A DNA stretch of 64,000 bases. It comes from Salinicola endophyticus (GTDB lineage Bacteria; Pseudomonadota; Gammaproteobacteria; Pseudomonadales; Halomonadaceae). The DNA is taken from the NCBI RefSeq assembly GCF_040536835.1, contig NZ_CP159578.1, forward strand, positions 2,046,001 through 2,110,000, given 5' to 3'. A program made the translations under genes and the position numbers. Shown in pieces: positions 8,158 through 17,970 of the stretch (the first letter of the stretch is position 1; every line of letters starts with the position of its first letter). The notes under the pieces were generated by a model. The model saw only the letters and a list, made by a program, of their open reading frames with translations. It ran no database searches and had not been told where the DNA came from.

Positions 8158-10422
8158 ATGCCAAGCTTGAAAGACATTCTTCCTCTGACCCGGCGGTTTT
8201 CCGGTGTGATCGTGGTCACGGTGATATTCCTCGTCAGCACCGTCACCACGGGGGGCATCACGCTGGTGCGGCAGCACGCCGCCGGCGAACAGTCGTTCGA
8301 TGAGCTGACGTGGGCCGTTCATCGGTTGGATAGAGAGAGCCGTCGGATTGCGCTGCAGATCGCAACCCTCACCTCTGAAGCCGACTGGCGTGCTTTGCGG
8401 CGCGACGTCGAGGGGCTATCAAACCAGGCCGCTAGTCTGTCTCGGCCGGCTCAAGGGAAAGCGAGCGATACTCTGGCCACTGACCCGGCAGGCGCGGCGC
8501 TCGGCCAGGCAGTGGAGCGGCTACGAGCAGAAATCTCCTCGCTCTCGTCACTGCCGCAGGCTCGGCGTATGGCGGCGATACCCGAACTACTCCGTGCGGT
8601 CACCCCCCTGCTGGCGGCTTCGGAGGACCAGGTGAGGCGCGTGCATGCTCGGGTCGAGTCGCTGCACCGTTCCGACCACCGTCAACTGTCCCAGCTCTAT
8701 GCGTTCGTGATGTTCCAATTGGTCATGACGGTGCTCTCCGCTGTCGTCTTGATCAAAGCGCTGTGCCGCGAGGCGAGCGAGAGCCGGAAACAGCTGCGTG
8801 AACTTGAGATCCAGCGCGTGGCCTTGAACGAGGCGCTCGAACGAGCGGAGTCGGCGAGTGTCGTCAAGTCGGACTTCATGGCCATGATGAGCCATGAGAT
8901 ACGCACGCCCCTCAACGGCATCGTCGGCATGGCAGATTTGCTGGATCGCGAAGTGGGTTCGTCTCAGGGAGAGCGTTATCTGGACGCCTTGAAACAGAGC
9001 GCAGCTGGCTTGCAGGTCATCATCAACGACATTCTCGACTACTCGAAGCTGGAGGCGGGCACGCTGGTCCTGGACCGTAGCGCCTTCGATCTCGAAGCGT
9101 TCGTGTCCCAGATCTGTGACACCTATCGTCTCGGTGACACCCGCGTGGCATTCGCAGCGACACTCTCCCCCGAATTGCCCAGGCAGGTGGTGGGTGATGT
9201 GACACGCCTGCGGCAGGTCGTCATGAACCTGCTCAACAACGCTTTCAAGTTCACGGCGTCAGGCCGGATTACACTCAACGTGAGTAGAGAGGATTCAGGC
9301 TGGCTGCGATTCGAGGTGAGTGACACCGGCTGTGGCATTCCCGCGCAAGATCGGGATCGACTTTTCGCGCCGTTTTCGCAAGTCGATAGTTCGATCACCC
9401 GGCGTCACGAAGGTACCGGGCTGGGACTGGCGATATGCAAACGCTTGGTAAAGGCGATGGAGGGGGAGATCGCTTTCGAGAGCCGAGAAGGCGAGGGGAG
9501 CCGTTTCTGGTTCCGTCTGCCGTTGATCGAGGCGAATGGCGAGCGTGCCGATAAGATCGACTTCGTTCCAATGGAACTGGAGTTCTGCCACGTTCTACTG
9601 GTCGAGGACAACCCGATCAATCAGCAGGTGGCCAAGGGGCTGATGGAGTCGCTGGGCCTGCGGGTGACGCTGGCCGACAACGGCAGTAAGGCACTGTCAT
9701 TGTTGACCACCCGGCATGAGCTGTTCGATCTCGTCCTGATGGACATGCAGATGCCGGTACTCGATGGTGTGGAGACCACGCGACGCTGGCGTGCCTGCGA
9801 GCAGGGTCGGCGTTTGCCGATCGTGGCGATGACTGCCAACGTCATGCCCGAAGACCACCAGCGTTGCTTCGACAGCGGTATGCAGGGGGTCATCACCAAG
9901 CCGTTCACCCGCGCCAGTCTGCTGCAAGACCTCTCCAAATATCTCGCTAACCGTCATGCGCGCACGGTCGACGATAATACGCCGGCACTGGGTGAGCGGA
10001 CGATGCACCTGGCCTCAGTGTCTGCTGCCGACGTTCGGTCGGTACCGCTGTTGAGCACGCCGGTCCTGAAGGAGCTGCAGGCTGCTCTGTCGCTGCAGGC
10101 GGTCGAGTTGCTATATCGTCAGTTCTTCCAGCGCTTGCCGGCACGTTTCTCAGCGCTGAACCGCGCCATCGAGGCACAGGATCCGGTCACGGTTCAGCAG
10201 GAAGCCCATGCCCTGAAGGGGGCGGCGGCAGCGCTCGGGTGCCAGGCACTCTCGATGCTCGCTGCCCACTGTGAAAGTCTGGCAAAGCAGCGTCATGATG
10301 CAAAATTGCCCGAAGCCATCCTGGCATTGATCGCCAGTGGAGAGCCTTCACGGGCTGCGGTTATCTCCTGCCTGGATATTTCGCTCCCCGGTCTCGAGAC
10401 CACTAGTGCAGAGCAGGCTTGA
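8158..10422 (+). CDS. Hybrid sensor histidine kinase with receiver and Hpt domains
   Basis: About 754 residues. Order: a membrane segment at about 16-33, a periplasmic sensor of about 140 residues, a second membrane segment at about 180-200, HisKA with H246 (MSHEIRTPLNG), HATPase with NNAFKFT, DTGCGIP and GTGLGL, a receiver with VEDN and phospho-acceptor D529 (LVLMDMQMPV), and an Hpt domain with H684 (HALKGAAAALG). This is a complete His-Asp-His relay at the inner membrane. The frame is open back to an ATG at 8014, but that start falls inside an inverted repeat and adds no domain. Its 3' end overlaps the convergent EAL gene by 20 bases. Confidence 0.92.
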   Translation: MPSLKDILPLTRRFSGVIVVTVIFLVSTVTTGGITLVRQHAAGEQSFDELTWAVHRLDRESRRIALQIATLTSEADWRALRRDVEGLSNQAASLSRPAQGKASDTLATDPAGAALGQAVERLRAEISSLSSLPQARRMAAIPELLRAVTPLLAASEDQVRRVHARVESLHRSDHRQLSQLYAFVMFQLVMTVLSAVVLIKALCREASESRKQLRELEIQRVALNEALERAESASVVKSDFMAMMSHEIRTPLNGIVGMADLLDREVGSSQGERYLDALKQSAAGLQVIINDILDYSKLEAGTLVLDRSAFDLEAFVSQICDTYRLGDTRVAFAATLSPELPRQVVGDVTRLRQVVMNLLNNAFKFTASGRITLNVSREDSGWLRFEVSDTGCGIPAQDRDRLFAPFSQVDSSITRRHEGTGLGLAICKRLVKAMEGEIAFESREGEGSRFWFRLPLIEANGERADKIDFVPMELEFCHVLLVEDNPINQQVAKGLMESLGLRVTLADNGSKALSLLTTRHELFDLVLMDMQMPVLDGVETTRRWRACEQGRRLPIVAMTANVMPEDHQRCFDSGMQGVITKPFTRASLLQDLSKYLANRHARTVDDNTPALGERTMHLASVSAADVRSVPLLSTPVLKELQAALSLQAVELLYRQFFQRLPARFSALNRAIEAQDPVTVQQEAHALKGAAAALGCQALSMLAAHCESLAKQRHDAKLPEAILALIASGEPSRAAVISCLDISLPGLETTSAEQA

Positions 10423-11569
10423 CCCGTTCGACGAGCTGTTGGTACCAGTTGTCGAAGTCCTGCGCGGAGAGCGGACGCGCCAGCCAGAAACCCTGTCCCA
10501 GATCATAGCCGGCGGCCCTGAGCAGCGCGTGCTGTTCGGGGGTTTCGATACCTTCCGCCACCACGGCCATATCGAGCCGGTGCCCCAGGTCGAGGATAGA
10601 GAGCGCGATCGCCTTGGCTCGCTTGTCCTGTTCGATACGAGAGATGAAGCTACGGTCGACCTTCAGCTCATCGAATGTCAGGCGATGAAGTTGCATCAGC
10701 GACGAGTAACCGGTGCCGAAATCGTCGAGTGACAAGCGACAGCCCCGCTGACGCAGTCCGGCGAGAACATGCTTGGCATATCCCAGACAGCCCAGCGTGG
10801 TGGACTCCGTGACCTCCAGAATAAGATCGCGGGGTGCGATGTCGTAGCGGTCGATCAAACTATCGAAGTCCTCGAACAAATTGGCAGACTTGATCCACGC
10901 GGCGGGTACATTGACCGAGAGGCTGAGGTCCCAGCGCGATTGCCGCCAGCGTTGTAGCTGACGGCAGGCGAGGTTGAGCACCTGCCAGGTCAGCTCGACG
11001 ATCATCTCGTGATACTCTGCCAGGGGAATGATGACATCGGGCGACATCACGCCTCGACTCGGCTCCTGCCAGCGCACGAGCGCTTCGGCGCCAACCACGC
11101 GGTTGAGGCTCAGATCGAACTTCGGTTGGAAGACCAGGAAAAGCTCTTCCTGGGCCAGTCCACGTGCCAGATCCTCCGCAGTGGGCGTATCGGGTTTGCT
11201 GCTGGCGGGTATCAACCAGCGATCCAAATCTGCGATGAGCTTCGACTTGTGCAGAAAGCCGAGCATGCCGAGGCCGTGCTGATTGCCGTAGCGAATGATG
11301 CGATCCGCAACGCCATGGCTGCACCCGCTGATAACGAGAATGCTGGCGTCGATCTTCAGGTCGAAGAGATACTCGAGAATATCGAGCCCGGTGAACTCGC
11401 CGAGGGAGAAATCCAACAGGATCAAGTCGACATCGAGTCTTTGAGGGCATCTCGCCAGCTCTTCGAGGCCCTCGGCGGTGTCTACGCGATAGCCCCGCTG
11501 ACTCAGCAGATGCTCACACAGAGAACGGATGTCGGCGTCGTCATCGATGACCAGGGCAAGTTTGCTCAT
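10403..11569 (-). CDS. Response regulator with EAL c-di-GMP phosphodiesterase domain
   Basis: 388 residues. The receiver (1-120) has acidic DDD at 9-11 and phospho-acceptor D53 (LILLDFSLGE). The EAL domain starts near residue 140 with GAEALVRW. The usual catalytic and metal residues are present: N in LSVNVP, E in LEVTES, DD in LDDFGTGYSSL, K in ELKVDRSF and E in VAEGIE. It should hydrolyse c-di-GMP to pGpG under phospho-control. The hybrid kinase ends convergently on it and the chemoreceptor lies upstream on the same strand, so it may couple the relay to motility and surface behaviour. Confidence 0.92.
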   Translation of the reverse strand: MSKLALVIDDDADIRSLCEHLLSQRGYRVDTAEGLEELARCPQRLDVDLILLDFSLGEFTGLDILEYLFDLKIDASILVISGCSHGVADRIIRYGNQHGLGMLGFLHKSKLIADLDRWLIPASSKPDTPTAEDLARGLAQEELFLVFQPKFDLSLNRVVGAEALVRWQEPSRGVMSPDVIIPLAEYHEMIVELTWQVLNLACRQLQRWRQSRWDLSLSVNVPAAWIKSANLFEDFDSLIDRYDIAPRDLILEVTESTTLGCLGYAKHVLAGLRQRGCRLSLDDFGTGYSSLMQLHRLTFDELKVDRSFISRIEQDKRAKAIALSILDLGHRLDMAVVAEGIETPEQHALLRAAGYDLGQGFWLARPLSAQDFDNWYQQLVERVKPALH

Positions 11570-11634
11570 GATGGAAATCTCCTGGCTGAGATTTGGCAGG
11601 CATCACGGAATTGGGATGCCTGCCCCTTGCGATA

Positions 11635-13317
11635 TCAGAAGGAGTCCCACTCATCTTCCGCTCTGGCAGGGCTTTTTGTCCCCTGTGCGATGACTCGCTC
11701 CGAGGGAAGATTCGCTGCCGGAGCGCGCCGAGACTTCGGTGCAGCGACTTCATCTGCCGTGCTACTCAGCTTGAAGCTTGCGAGCAGGTCGTTCAGCAGC
11801 GCTACCTGATCGCGCATCTCGGAGGCCGCCGCGCGCGACTGTTCCACCATCGAGGCATTGTGCTGGGTCATGCTGTCGAGGTCGGAGACCGCCGTGTTGA
11901 CCTGACTGATGCCCACGCTCTGCTCTTTGGTGCCGGCGCTGATCTCGGCGATGACGTCGTTGACGCGTCTGGCGCTCGCCATGATTTTCTTCATCGCGTC
12001 ACCCGCCTCGTCCACCAGCTTCGCACCGCTCTGGGTATGCGACACCGAGGTGTCGATCAGTTCTCGAATCTGAGTGGAGGCGGCGCTGGAACGGCTGGCC
12101 AGAGTTCTTACCTCCTGCGCGACCACCGCAAAACCACGGCCATGTTCTCCGGCGCGGGCCGCCTCTACCGAGGCGTTCAGCGCCAGGATATTGGTCTGGA
12201 AGGCGATGCTGTCGATCAGACTGACGATATCGCTGATCTCGACCGAAGACTGGCGGATGTCGTTCATGGTAGCGATGACCGCCTGCATGGTTTGCTGGCC
12301 CAGCTCGGCATCACCCAAGGTCTCTTGTGTCAGGACGATGGCCTGTTGTGATGAGTCCGCCGTATTCTTGACCGTCGCTGAGATCTGTTCCATCGACGCC
12401 GATGTCTGCTGCAGATTGGACGCCGCCTGCTCGGTCTTGGCAGCCAGATTGGTGCTGCCATTGGCAATTTCATTGGCGGCGACATTGACCGATTCGGTGC
12501 TGCTTCTGACATCCTGTAGGACGCCATCGATACGCGCGATGAAGTCATCGACGCGGTTGGCGAGATCGCCGATTTCATCCTTTCTTTCACTGGCAATACG
12601 CGCGGTGAGGTCGCCATCGCCTTCGGAGATTTCGCGAACCCGCGCCGTGATCTTGCGCAGCGCCTTGGACATCAGTACCGGCCCCGCAAAGGCCAGTGAG
12701 ACGGCGACTGCCAGAATGGCAAGACTGAATATCATCACGAAGATGCCTTGGGTATCGGCCCAATCCAGCACTTCATCCTCGACGGCATGGACTTTCTTGA
12801 GTGTGGCGCCCTCCGCAACGTCGAGAAGCTCTCTCATGGCATCCAGTGCCACGATAGAAGCGTTATCTGCCTGGTCTCTTGCAGCCTCTACGTCATTTTC
12901 TCCGTGCAGCCTGAACGTTTCCTCGGATGCCGTTTTCCAGGTCTGATAGCGCTGACTGAAATCCTGTGTCAACTGGACGACGTCTGGATAGTTATGCATC
13001 AGCTTCTGGAAAGCGAGCATTCTGTCCTCGACCTGTTGGGCGTTCTCTCGATAAGAAGCCTCGAGTTCTTCCGCGCGAGGCGAGCTGGGTGATACCAAGA
13101 GATAGGCCAGTTCCGCTGCCCTTGCCTGATAGATGTCCCTGTCGGCATTGAGTATGGTATTCGTCGCCTCGTTGAAGGTATCGCTGAACTCCATGAGGCG
13201 CGATTTCAGCGCTTCGATGAGACGATAATCCGCGGCACCGAGGATGATCAGCGCGATAGGCACCATCAAGAAAGCCAGCGTATATTTCACTCGGATTTGG
13301 TGTAGTTTTTCCAACAT
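11635..13317 (-). CDS. Methyl-accepting chemotaxis protein
   Basis: About 560 residues. A membrane segment lies near residues 12-32, then a four-helix-bundle type periplasmic sensor (about 35-190), a second membrane segment ([19 protein letters not shown]), HAMP, and the signalling hairpin with tip [24 protein letters not shown] sequence and [19 protein letters not shown]. The last five residues EWDSF fit the aromatic-ending pentapeptide that tethers CheR/CheB. The start [10 protein letters not shown] at 13317 is chosen over an upstream ATG at 13350 because it puts the membrane segment at the N terminus. Ligand unknown. Confidence 0.93.
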   Translation of the reverse strand: MLEKLHQIRVKYTLAFLMVPIALIILGAADYRLIEALKSRLMEFSDTFNEATNTILNADRDIYQARAAELAYLLVSPSSPRAEELEASYRENAQQVEDRMLAFQKLMHNYPDVVQLTQDFSQRYQTWKTASEETFRLHGENDVEAARDQADNASIVALDAMRELLDVAEGATLKKVHAVEDEVLDWADTQGIFVMIFSLAILAVAVSLAFAGPVLMSKALRKITARVREISEGDGDLTARIASERKDEIGDLANRVDDFIARIDGVLQDVRSSTESVNVAANEIANGSTNLAAKTEQAASNLQQTSASMEQISATVKNTADSSQQAIVLTQETLGDAELGQQTMQAVIATMNDIRQSSVEISDIVSLIDSIAFQTNILALNASVEAARAGEHGRGFAVVAQEVRTLASRSSAASTQIRELIDTSVSHTQSGAKLVDEAGDAMKKIMASARRVNDVIAEISAGTKEQSVGISQVNTAVSDLDSMTQHNASMVEQSRAAASEMRDQVALLNDLLASFKLSSTADEVAAPKSRRAPAANLPSERVIAQGTKSPARAEDEWDSF

Positions 13318-13535
13318 GGCGTAGGCCCCCTGCGTGGGTAGTAAGAACAAAGGTAAGGCCCGCTGCCATCGTTAGTCGACTAGCTTTCTCGAATGTTTAC
13401 ACTTGTTGACAAAGCATTGGTGGGATCTGCTCTCGACCTTGAAAGCACGCGAGTACCGCCGGGGATTTTGCACTTGGCAATTCGCACGTCTGGCGCCCGC
13501 GATGGGGCGAGCGCAGTCACGTCGATATCTAGTGT

Positions 13536-14060
13536 CTAGCGCGCAATGGCGTGCCCCTCATGGCCCAGCAGCCAGCGCTTGCGCTCGAGCCCGCCGGCGT
13601 AACCGGTGAGGCGGCCGTTGGCGCCGATCACCCGATGACACGGCACCACGATCGCCAGGGGATTGCGGCCATTGGCCGCCCCTACTGCGCGGGTGGCGGT
13701 GGGGCGGCCGATGGCCTCGGCTTGCTCGGCGTAGGAGCGGGTCTCGCCGAAGGCGATCGTGGTCAGCGCCTGCCATACCCGGCGCTGGAACTCGGTGCCG
13801 GGGGGCGCCAGCGGTAGCTCGAAACGGGTGAGCTCGCCGGCGAAATAGGCTTCGAGTTGCTGCGCACAGCGGCGGGTCAGGGCGCTCGGCCGGGCGTCGT
13901 CGCTGGCGTCGGTGACAAACCCGACCCAGGTCAGGCCGGCCTCGCTGGCGCGGATCTCGATCTCGCCCAGCGGCACGTCGGCGGGTGGGGTGTAGCGCTG
14001 GCACGCCTCGGTGTGGCCGGCGAGCGGGCAGGGCGCGAAGAAAGAAAGCGCTGCGTTCAT
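13536..14060 (-). CDS. ogt: Methylated-DNA-[protein]-cysteine S-methyltransferase
   Basis: 174-residue suicide repair enzyme that removes alkyl groups from O6-guanine. The active-site motif PCHRVIG is present with its cysteine, preceded by the ANGRNPLAIVV helix and followed by GYAGGLERKRWLL. The start at 14060 overlaps the stop of the Ada/AlkA-type gene as ATGA, so the two are coupled in an alkylation-damage operon. It has no Ada N-terminal domain; that domain is on the partner gene. Confidence 0.92.
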   Translation of the reverse strand: MNAALSFFAPCPLAGHTEACQRYTPPADVPLGEIEIRASEAGLTWVGFVTDASDDARPSALTRRCAQQLEAYFAGELTRFELPLAPPGTEFQRRVWQALTTIAFGETRSYAEQAEAIGRPTATRAVGAANGRNPLAIVVPCHRVIGANGRLTGYAGGLERKRWLLGHEGHAIAR

Positions 14061-15532
14061 ATCACGGTGTCCCATAGTTGCAGGGTGAGGTAGCTGCGCC
14101 AGGGCGCGGCACGGGCAGGGTCGAGCGGCTGTGGCTGATGCGCCAGCGCTCGGCGCAGGCCGACATCGCCATCGAGCCAGACGTCGGGGTCGCTGAGGCC
14201 ACGGAAGGCCGCGACCTTGGCGGTCCAGGGGCCGATGCCCTTGAGCCGCTGCCAGCTCGCGGGGTCGTCGCCGAGCTCACCATCCCGATAGGCGGTGGCG
14301 AAGCGCTTCAGCGTCTCGCGCCGCGCCCCCGGCAGCTTGAGGAAGGCCAGATCGCTGGCGGCGATCGCCGCCGGCGTGGGGAAGCGACGGCGGCCGGCAT
14401 CATCCTGCTCGCCCAGATGGTCGATCAGCTGCTGCAGTAGACGGGTGGCGGCGACAATCGAGATCTGCTGGCCGAGCACCGCACGCACGCCCGCCTCGAA
14501 TAGATCCCAGACCCCGGGCAGACGCAGCCCCGGCCTCGGCGTGAGCCCCGGCAGCGCCGCGGCGAGATGGCCTTCGATCGTCTGGGTATCGGCATCCAGA
14601 TCGAGCAGCCGGCGCAGGCAGCGGACCACCTCGTCGAGCGCGGCGAGATCGCTCAGCGCCAGGCTGACGGCGAAGGCGTGGCGCTCGGGCAGGTGGTACG
14701 CGGTGAAATGGCCGGTAACCGCGCCCAGACGGAAGGTGCGTCCGAAGCGCTCGTCATCGATCCACTCCAGCCCGGTGAGCTGATGCAGGGCGTGGAAGTG
14801 GCGCAGACGCGCCCAGTCGTAGGGCGGGCGATAGGTGAGCGTCAGTGTCAGTGGCGCCTGTGGATCGCCACGCCGGCGGCGCACCGCGCTGGGGCTGAGG
14901 TGCAGCTGGCGCTGGAAGGCGTCATTGAAGCGGCGCAGGCTGCCAAAGCCGCTGGCATAGGCGATATCGGTGATCGGCAGTGCGGTGTCGTGGAGCAGCT
15001 GCTTGGCGAACAGACATTGGCGATAGAGCGCATAGGTCTTGGGCGATACCCCCAGGTGACGCTGGAACAGCTGGCGTAGATAGCGTTCACCGATACCCAG
15101 ACGCCGACACAGCGCGGCCACACTGCCGCGCTGCAGGCTACCGGCATCGATCAGCGCCAGCGCTCGGCTCAGGGTGGTATGGGTGCCGCGCCAGGCGGGC
15201 GAGCGGGGGGCGCTGTCTGGGCGGCAGCGCAGGCAGGGCCGGAAACCCGCAGCAGCGGCGGCGATCGCCGAGCCGAAGTAGCGCACGTTCTCCTCGTGCG
15301 GGGGCGTCACCGGGCAGATCGGGCGGCAGTAGATGCCGGTGGTGACGACCCCGATGAAGAAACGGCCATCGAAGCGGGCGTCGCGAGCCAGGCGCGCCCG
15401 ACGGCACTGCTCGGGGGCGAGCGAGAACGGCGCTTCGAGCTCGCTTGCCTGGGGAGGCGAGGCGCCTAGCCGGGCGGCGTCGGGCAGAGACGTGCTGGCG
15501 TCGGTAACGTTGAGTTGGGAAGCGTCGTGCAT
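14057..15532 (-). CDS. alkA: Ada-type regulator fused to AlkA 3-methyladenine glycosylase
   Basis: 491 residues. The N-terminal Ada Zn domain has the four-cysteine set YCRPICP and CLRC, which accepts methyl from DNA phosphotriesters. An AraC-type HTH follows (FGSLRRFNDAFQRQLHLSP), then the AlkA N-terminal domain and an HhH-GPD glycosylase with LKGIGPWTA and the catalytic Asp region WLDGDVGLRRAL. It combines damage sensing, activation and excision of alkylated bases. The ogt gene downstream supplies the O6-guanine function found in classic Ada. The frame reads from an ATG at 15532; the first 35 or so residues are not conserved. Confidence 0.92.
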   Translation of the reverse strand: MHDASQLNVTDASTSLPDAARLGASPPQASELEAPFSLAPEQCRRARLARDARFDGRFFIGVVTTGIYCRPICPVTPPHEENVRYFGSAIAAAAAGFRPCLRCRPDSAPRSPAWRGTHTTLSRALALIDAGSLQRGSVAALCRRLGIGERYLRQLFQRHLGVSPKTYALYRQCLFAKQLLHDTALPITDIAYASGFGSLRRFNDAFQRQLHLSPSAVRRRRGDPQAPLTLTLTYRPPYDWARLRHFHALHQLTGLEWIDDERFGRTFRLGAVTGHFTAYHLPERHAFAVSLALSDLAALDEVVRCLRRLLDLDADTQTIEGHLAAALPGLTPRPGLRLPGVWDLFEAGVRAVLGQQISIVAATRLLQQLIDHLGEQDDAGRRRFPTPAAIAASDLAFLKLPGARRETLKRFATAYRDGELGDDPASWQRLKGIGPWTAKVAAFRGLSDPDVWLDGDVGLRRALAHQPQPLDPARAAPWRSYLTLQLWDTVI

Positions 15533-15616
15533 GGATTACGAGTCCGGCGGTTCGCGGGTGACCCCAGTGTAGCGCCTGGAAGCGCGCGAACTCGCCGGAT
15601 TCGGCACCCTACGCTT

Positions 15617-15792
15617 TGTCTGAAAAATGCCTGCGCTCGTCCATACGGCGTTAAAAATCGGCTGGAGCGCCAGCCCGGTCAAAAATGCTCATTTACACCC
15701 CGTAAACTGGAGCGCCAGCCCGGTCCGTTTTCGCCGATTTTTGCCTTAGCTGCGCGCCCCGGCCTTGCCTTCGCTCGTCGACTTTTCAGACA
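15617..15792. repeat. Dispersed palindromic intergenic repeat, copy 1
   Basis: 176 bases with perfect 10-base terminal inverted repeats TGTCTGAAAA / TTTTCAGACA. The centre holds the core GCTCATTTACACCCCGTAAACT (15687-15708), itself a TTTAC/GTAAA stem. The core is flanked by two copies of TGGAGCGCCAGCCCGGTC. The same 22-base core occurs at 28172-28193. It looks like a non-coding REP/MITE-type element; no ORF inside. Confidence 0.7.
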
Positions 15793-15815
15793 GCACCTAG
15801 TGAAACAGCTCGCCT

Positions 15816-17957
15816 TCAGGGTTCATCCCACATCCGCTCGTAGTCCTGCCAGTAGTGCCCCATCTCGCGATCCTGGGTCAGCCCGTAGAGGGTGTAGCGC
15901 CGCGCCAGGCGCGCCCCGCCGTCACGGGTCAGCGGTTGCCAGGCGATGGTGGTGGCATTGCGGCTCGAGGTGTCGAAGAAGGCGTCGAACGGAATCGAGA
16001 CGTAGAAACCCTTGTCGAAGCTGCCCTCGCCGTAGTCATCGCCGGCATCGGTGAAGGTCGACCAGGCGCCCACGCGGACCCCGGAGTCGAATTGGCGCGA
16101 GAGATCGAAGGTGACCCCCAGGTCGCCGGCCAGATAGCGCCCGACGCTGACCTGGGCGAGCACGTCCTCGACCCCGGTCTCGATATAGGTGGTGGCGTGC
16201 CCGGTCCAGGTCGAGTAGGCACGCAGGCCGAAGCGCTGGTCGAAGTCGCGCTGCTTGACCCAGTTGAGATCGACGCCGAAGGCGACCGGACTGTCGAAGG
16301 GGCGATAGAGCACCTCACCGCCACCGCCGACGTACATCATCTCCAGCAGTCCGGCGTAGGCCATGCCGTACCAGTTCTCACCCAGACGCGCGGTACGCGT
16401 GTACTGCAGGTTGTAGATGCCGAGGCTGGTCCGGTCGAGATAGTCGCCGATACGCGTGCGTACCCGCGGCAGCTTGGAGTCGGCGATATAGTCGTAGCGG
16501 TCCAGATTGTCGAACAGGTTGAGCGCCAGCTGGCCGCTGAACCAGCCGTTGGCGTCGGTGCGGTAGTTGGCATCGAGCTTGGCGTAGAGCTGGTAGAGGA
16601 AGCCGTCCGGGCCGCCGATGTTCTGGTTGAGCCCCGGCGCCAGCCGCCAGTCGAAGCCTTCGAGATCGTCGGCGTAGAGCCGCTCCCCATCCGGTGCGCG
16701 GTCGTCGGGCTGGGTCAGGGCGGAGGCGTAGAGTCCGTAGTGATACTGCTGATCATAGGCGGCCGAAGCGGCGGCGCGACGGAAGGCGTGGCGGTCGTGA
16801 ACGTCGTCGCGCAGACCCATGCCGACGCTCTGCCAGCGGTAGCGGTAGGTGTCGATATCGTCGGCGGTATGGTTGTTGAGAATGCGATTGGCGCGCCCCT
16901 CGCTGACCAGCAGCGAGCGGTAGCGCGTGGCTTCCGCCTCGACCACCAGCTCGTCGTCGCGCCGAGTGATGCGATGCACGCGCATCCCGGCGTTGGCCTG
17001 CAGGTCGCGGCTGACCGCCTGCCAGTCGTCGGTGGTGCGCGGCGGCGGCTCGGCCACCGCGACCGGGCGCGGGTCGCCGGTCTTGGCCTGGCGCGCGCCG
17101 GCCAGGTTGGCGCTCAGGGTGAGGCCGAGCATGGCGGTGTCGCCGCGCTCCCAACCCGCCGCCAGCGAGAGATTGTCGCCGAGGCGCCAGCGCGCCCCCA
17201 GATTGAGCGGTGAGCGCTGGCGCTGCGGGTTGTCCAGGGGCTCCGAGCGGTAGTCGTTGCCGTCGTACTCGAGCTGCAGCGTCAGCGGCTCCCACGGAGT
17301 TTGGTACTCGACCCCGCCGAACACGCCGATATCGCCGCTGAACAGATCGCCGAACTCGAAGTCGCCGGCCTCTTCCGGGTTCTCGCTGCGGCGCGAGTCG
17401 AAGCGTCCGGAGAGCGCCGAGAGCGGATTGCCGAGCCCGCCGCCGGCGCCCAGATAGCCCCAGCCCAGGCCCAGGGTGAAGTCAAAATCGTTCCAGCGCT
17501 TGCTCGCCACCAGGTACTCGCTGCCGAACAGCCCGGTACCGCCGAAGTCGCGGAAACCCAGCGCCAGCGCCGGGGTGTAGCGATCTTCCTGATGCAGTCT
17601 GAATTTGAAATCGATGCCCTTGTCGAGGTAGTCCCGTTCGGCGTCGCCGGAGGCGCGGTAGTCGCGGTTACCGATCGAGGTGTAGCGGAAACCCGCCTCG
17701 AGCCAATCCATCGGCTGCACGCTGACCTGGTAGCGCGAATAGGGCGAGACGTGGTTGTAGTGCAGCGAGATTTCGCCCAGCGGCGCCATGCGCGCGCTGG
17801 GTGTCTGCATCAGGCCAACGCCCCCGAAATCGCTCTGGGCGGAGCCGAGCTCGGCCACGGCGTGGGGCGCAGCGCCAAGCAGCAGGGGCAGCGAAAGCCC
17901 CATGGCGGGAGTCGCACGGCGCAGCGTGCGGGAACGGCGGGAGATCGGAAGCATCAT
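15816..17957 (-). CDS. yjbH: YjbH-family exopolysaccharide outer-membrane protein
   Basis: 713 residues. A signal peptide (about residues 1-35, hydrophobic core MGLSLPLLLGAAPHAVA) precedes beta-strand-rich sequence of the YjbH family, beginning FGGVGLMQTPSARMAPLGEI. Many aromatic-ended alternating strands and a terminal aromatic-rich stretch suggest an outer-membrane barrel. In E. coli, yjbEFGH is an exopolysaccharide-related operon of poorly known mechanism. It is the last gene of the leftward operon, 13 bases after the yjbG homologue, and lies beside a Wzx/Wzy locus. Role in polymer export or surface retention is inferred. Confidence 0.88.
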   Translation of the reverse strand: MMLPISRRSRTLRRATPAMGLSLPLLLGAAPHAVAELGSAQSDFGGVGLMQTPSARMAPLGEISLHYNHVSPYSRYQVSVQPMDWLEAGFRYTSIGNRDYRASGDAERDYLDKGIDFKFRLHQEDRYTPALALGFRDFGGTGLFGSEYLVASKRWNDFDFTLGLGWGYLGAGGGLGNPLSALSGRFDSRRSENPEEAGDFEFGDLFSGDIGVFGGVEYQTPWEPLTLQLEYDGNDYRSEPLDNPQRQRSPLNLGARWRLGDNLSLAAGWERGDTAMLGLTLSANLAGARQAKTGDPRPVAVAEPPPRTTDDWQAVSRDLQANAGMRVHRITRRDDELVVEAEATRYRSLLVSEGRANRILNNHTADDIDTYRYRWQSVGMGLRDDVHDRHAFRRAAASAAYDQQYHYGLYASALTQPDDRAPDGERLYADDLEGFDWRLAPGLNQNIGGPDGFLYQLYAKLDANYRTDANGWFSGQLALNLFDNLDRYDYIADSKLPRVRTRIGDYLDRTSLGIYNLQYTRTARLGENWYGMAYAGLLEMMYVGGGGEVLYRPFDSPVAFGVDLNWVKQRDFDQRFGLRAYSTWTGHATTYIETGVEDVLAQVSVGRYLAGDLGVTFDLSRQFDSGVRVGAWSTFTDAGDDYGEGSFDKGFYVSIPFDAFFDTSSRNATTIAWQPLTRDGGARLARRYTLYGLTQDREMGHYWQDYERMWDEP

Positions 17958-17970
17958 GCTCGGGGCGTCG

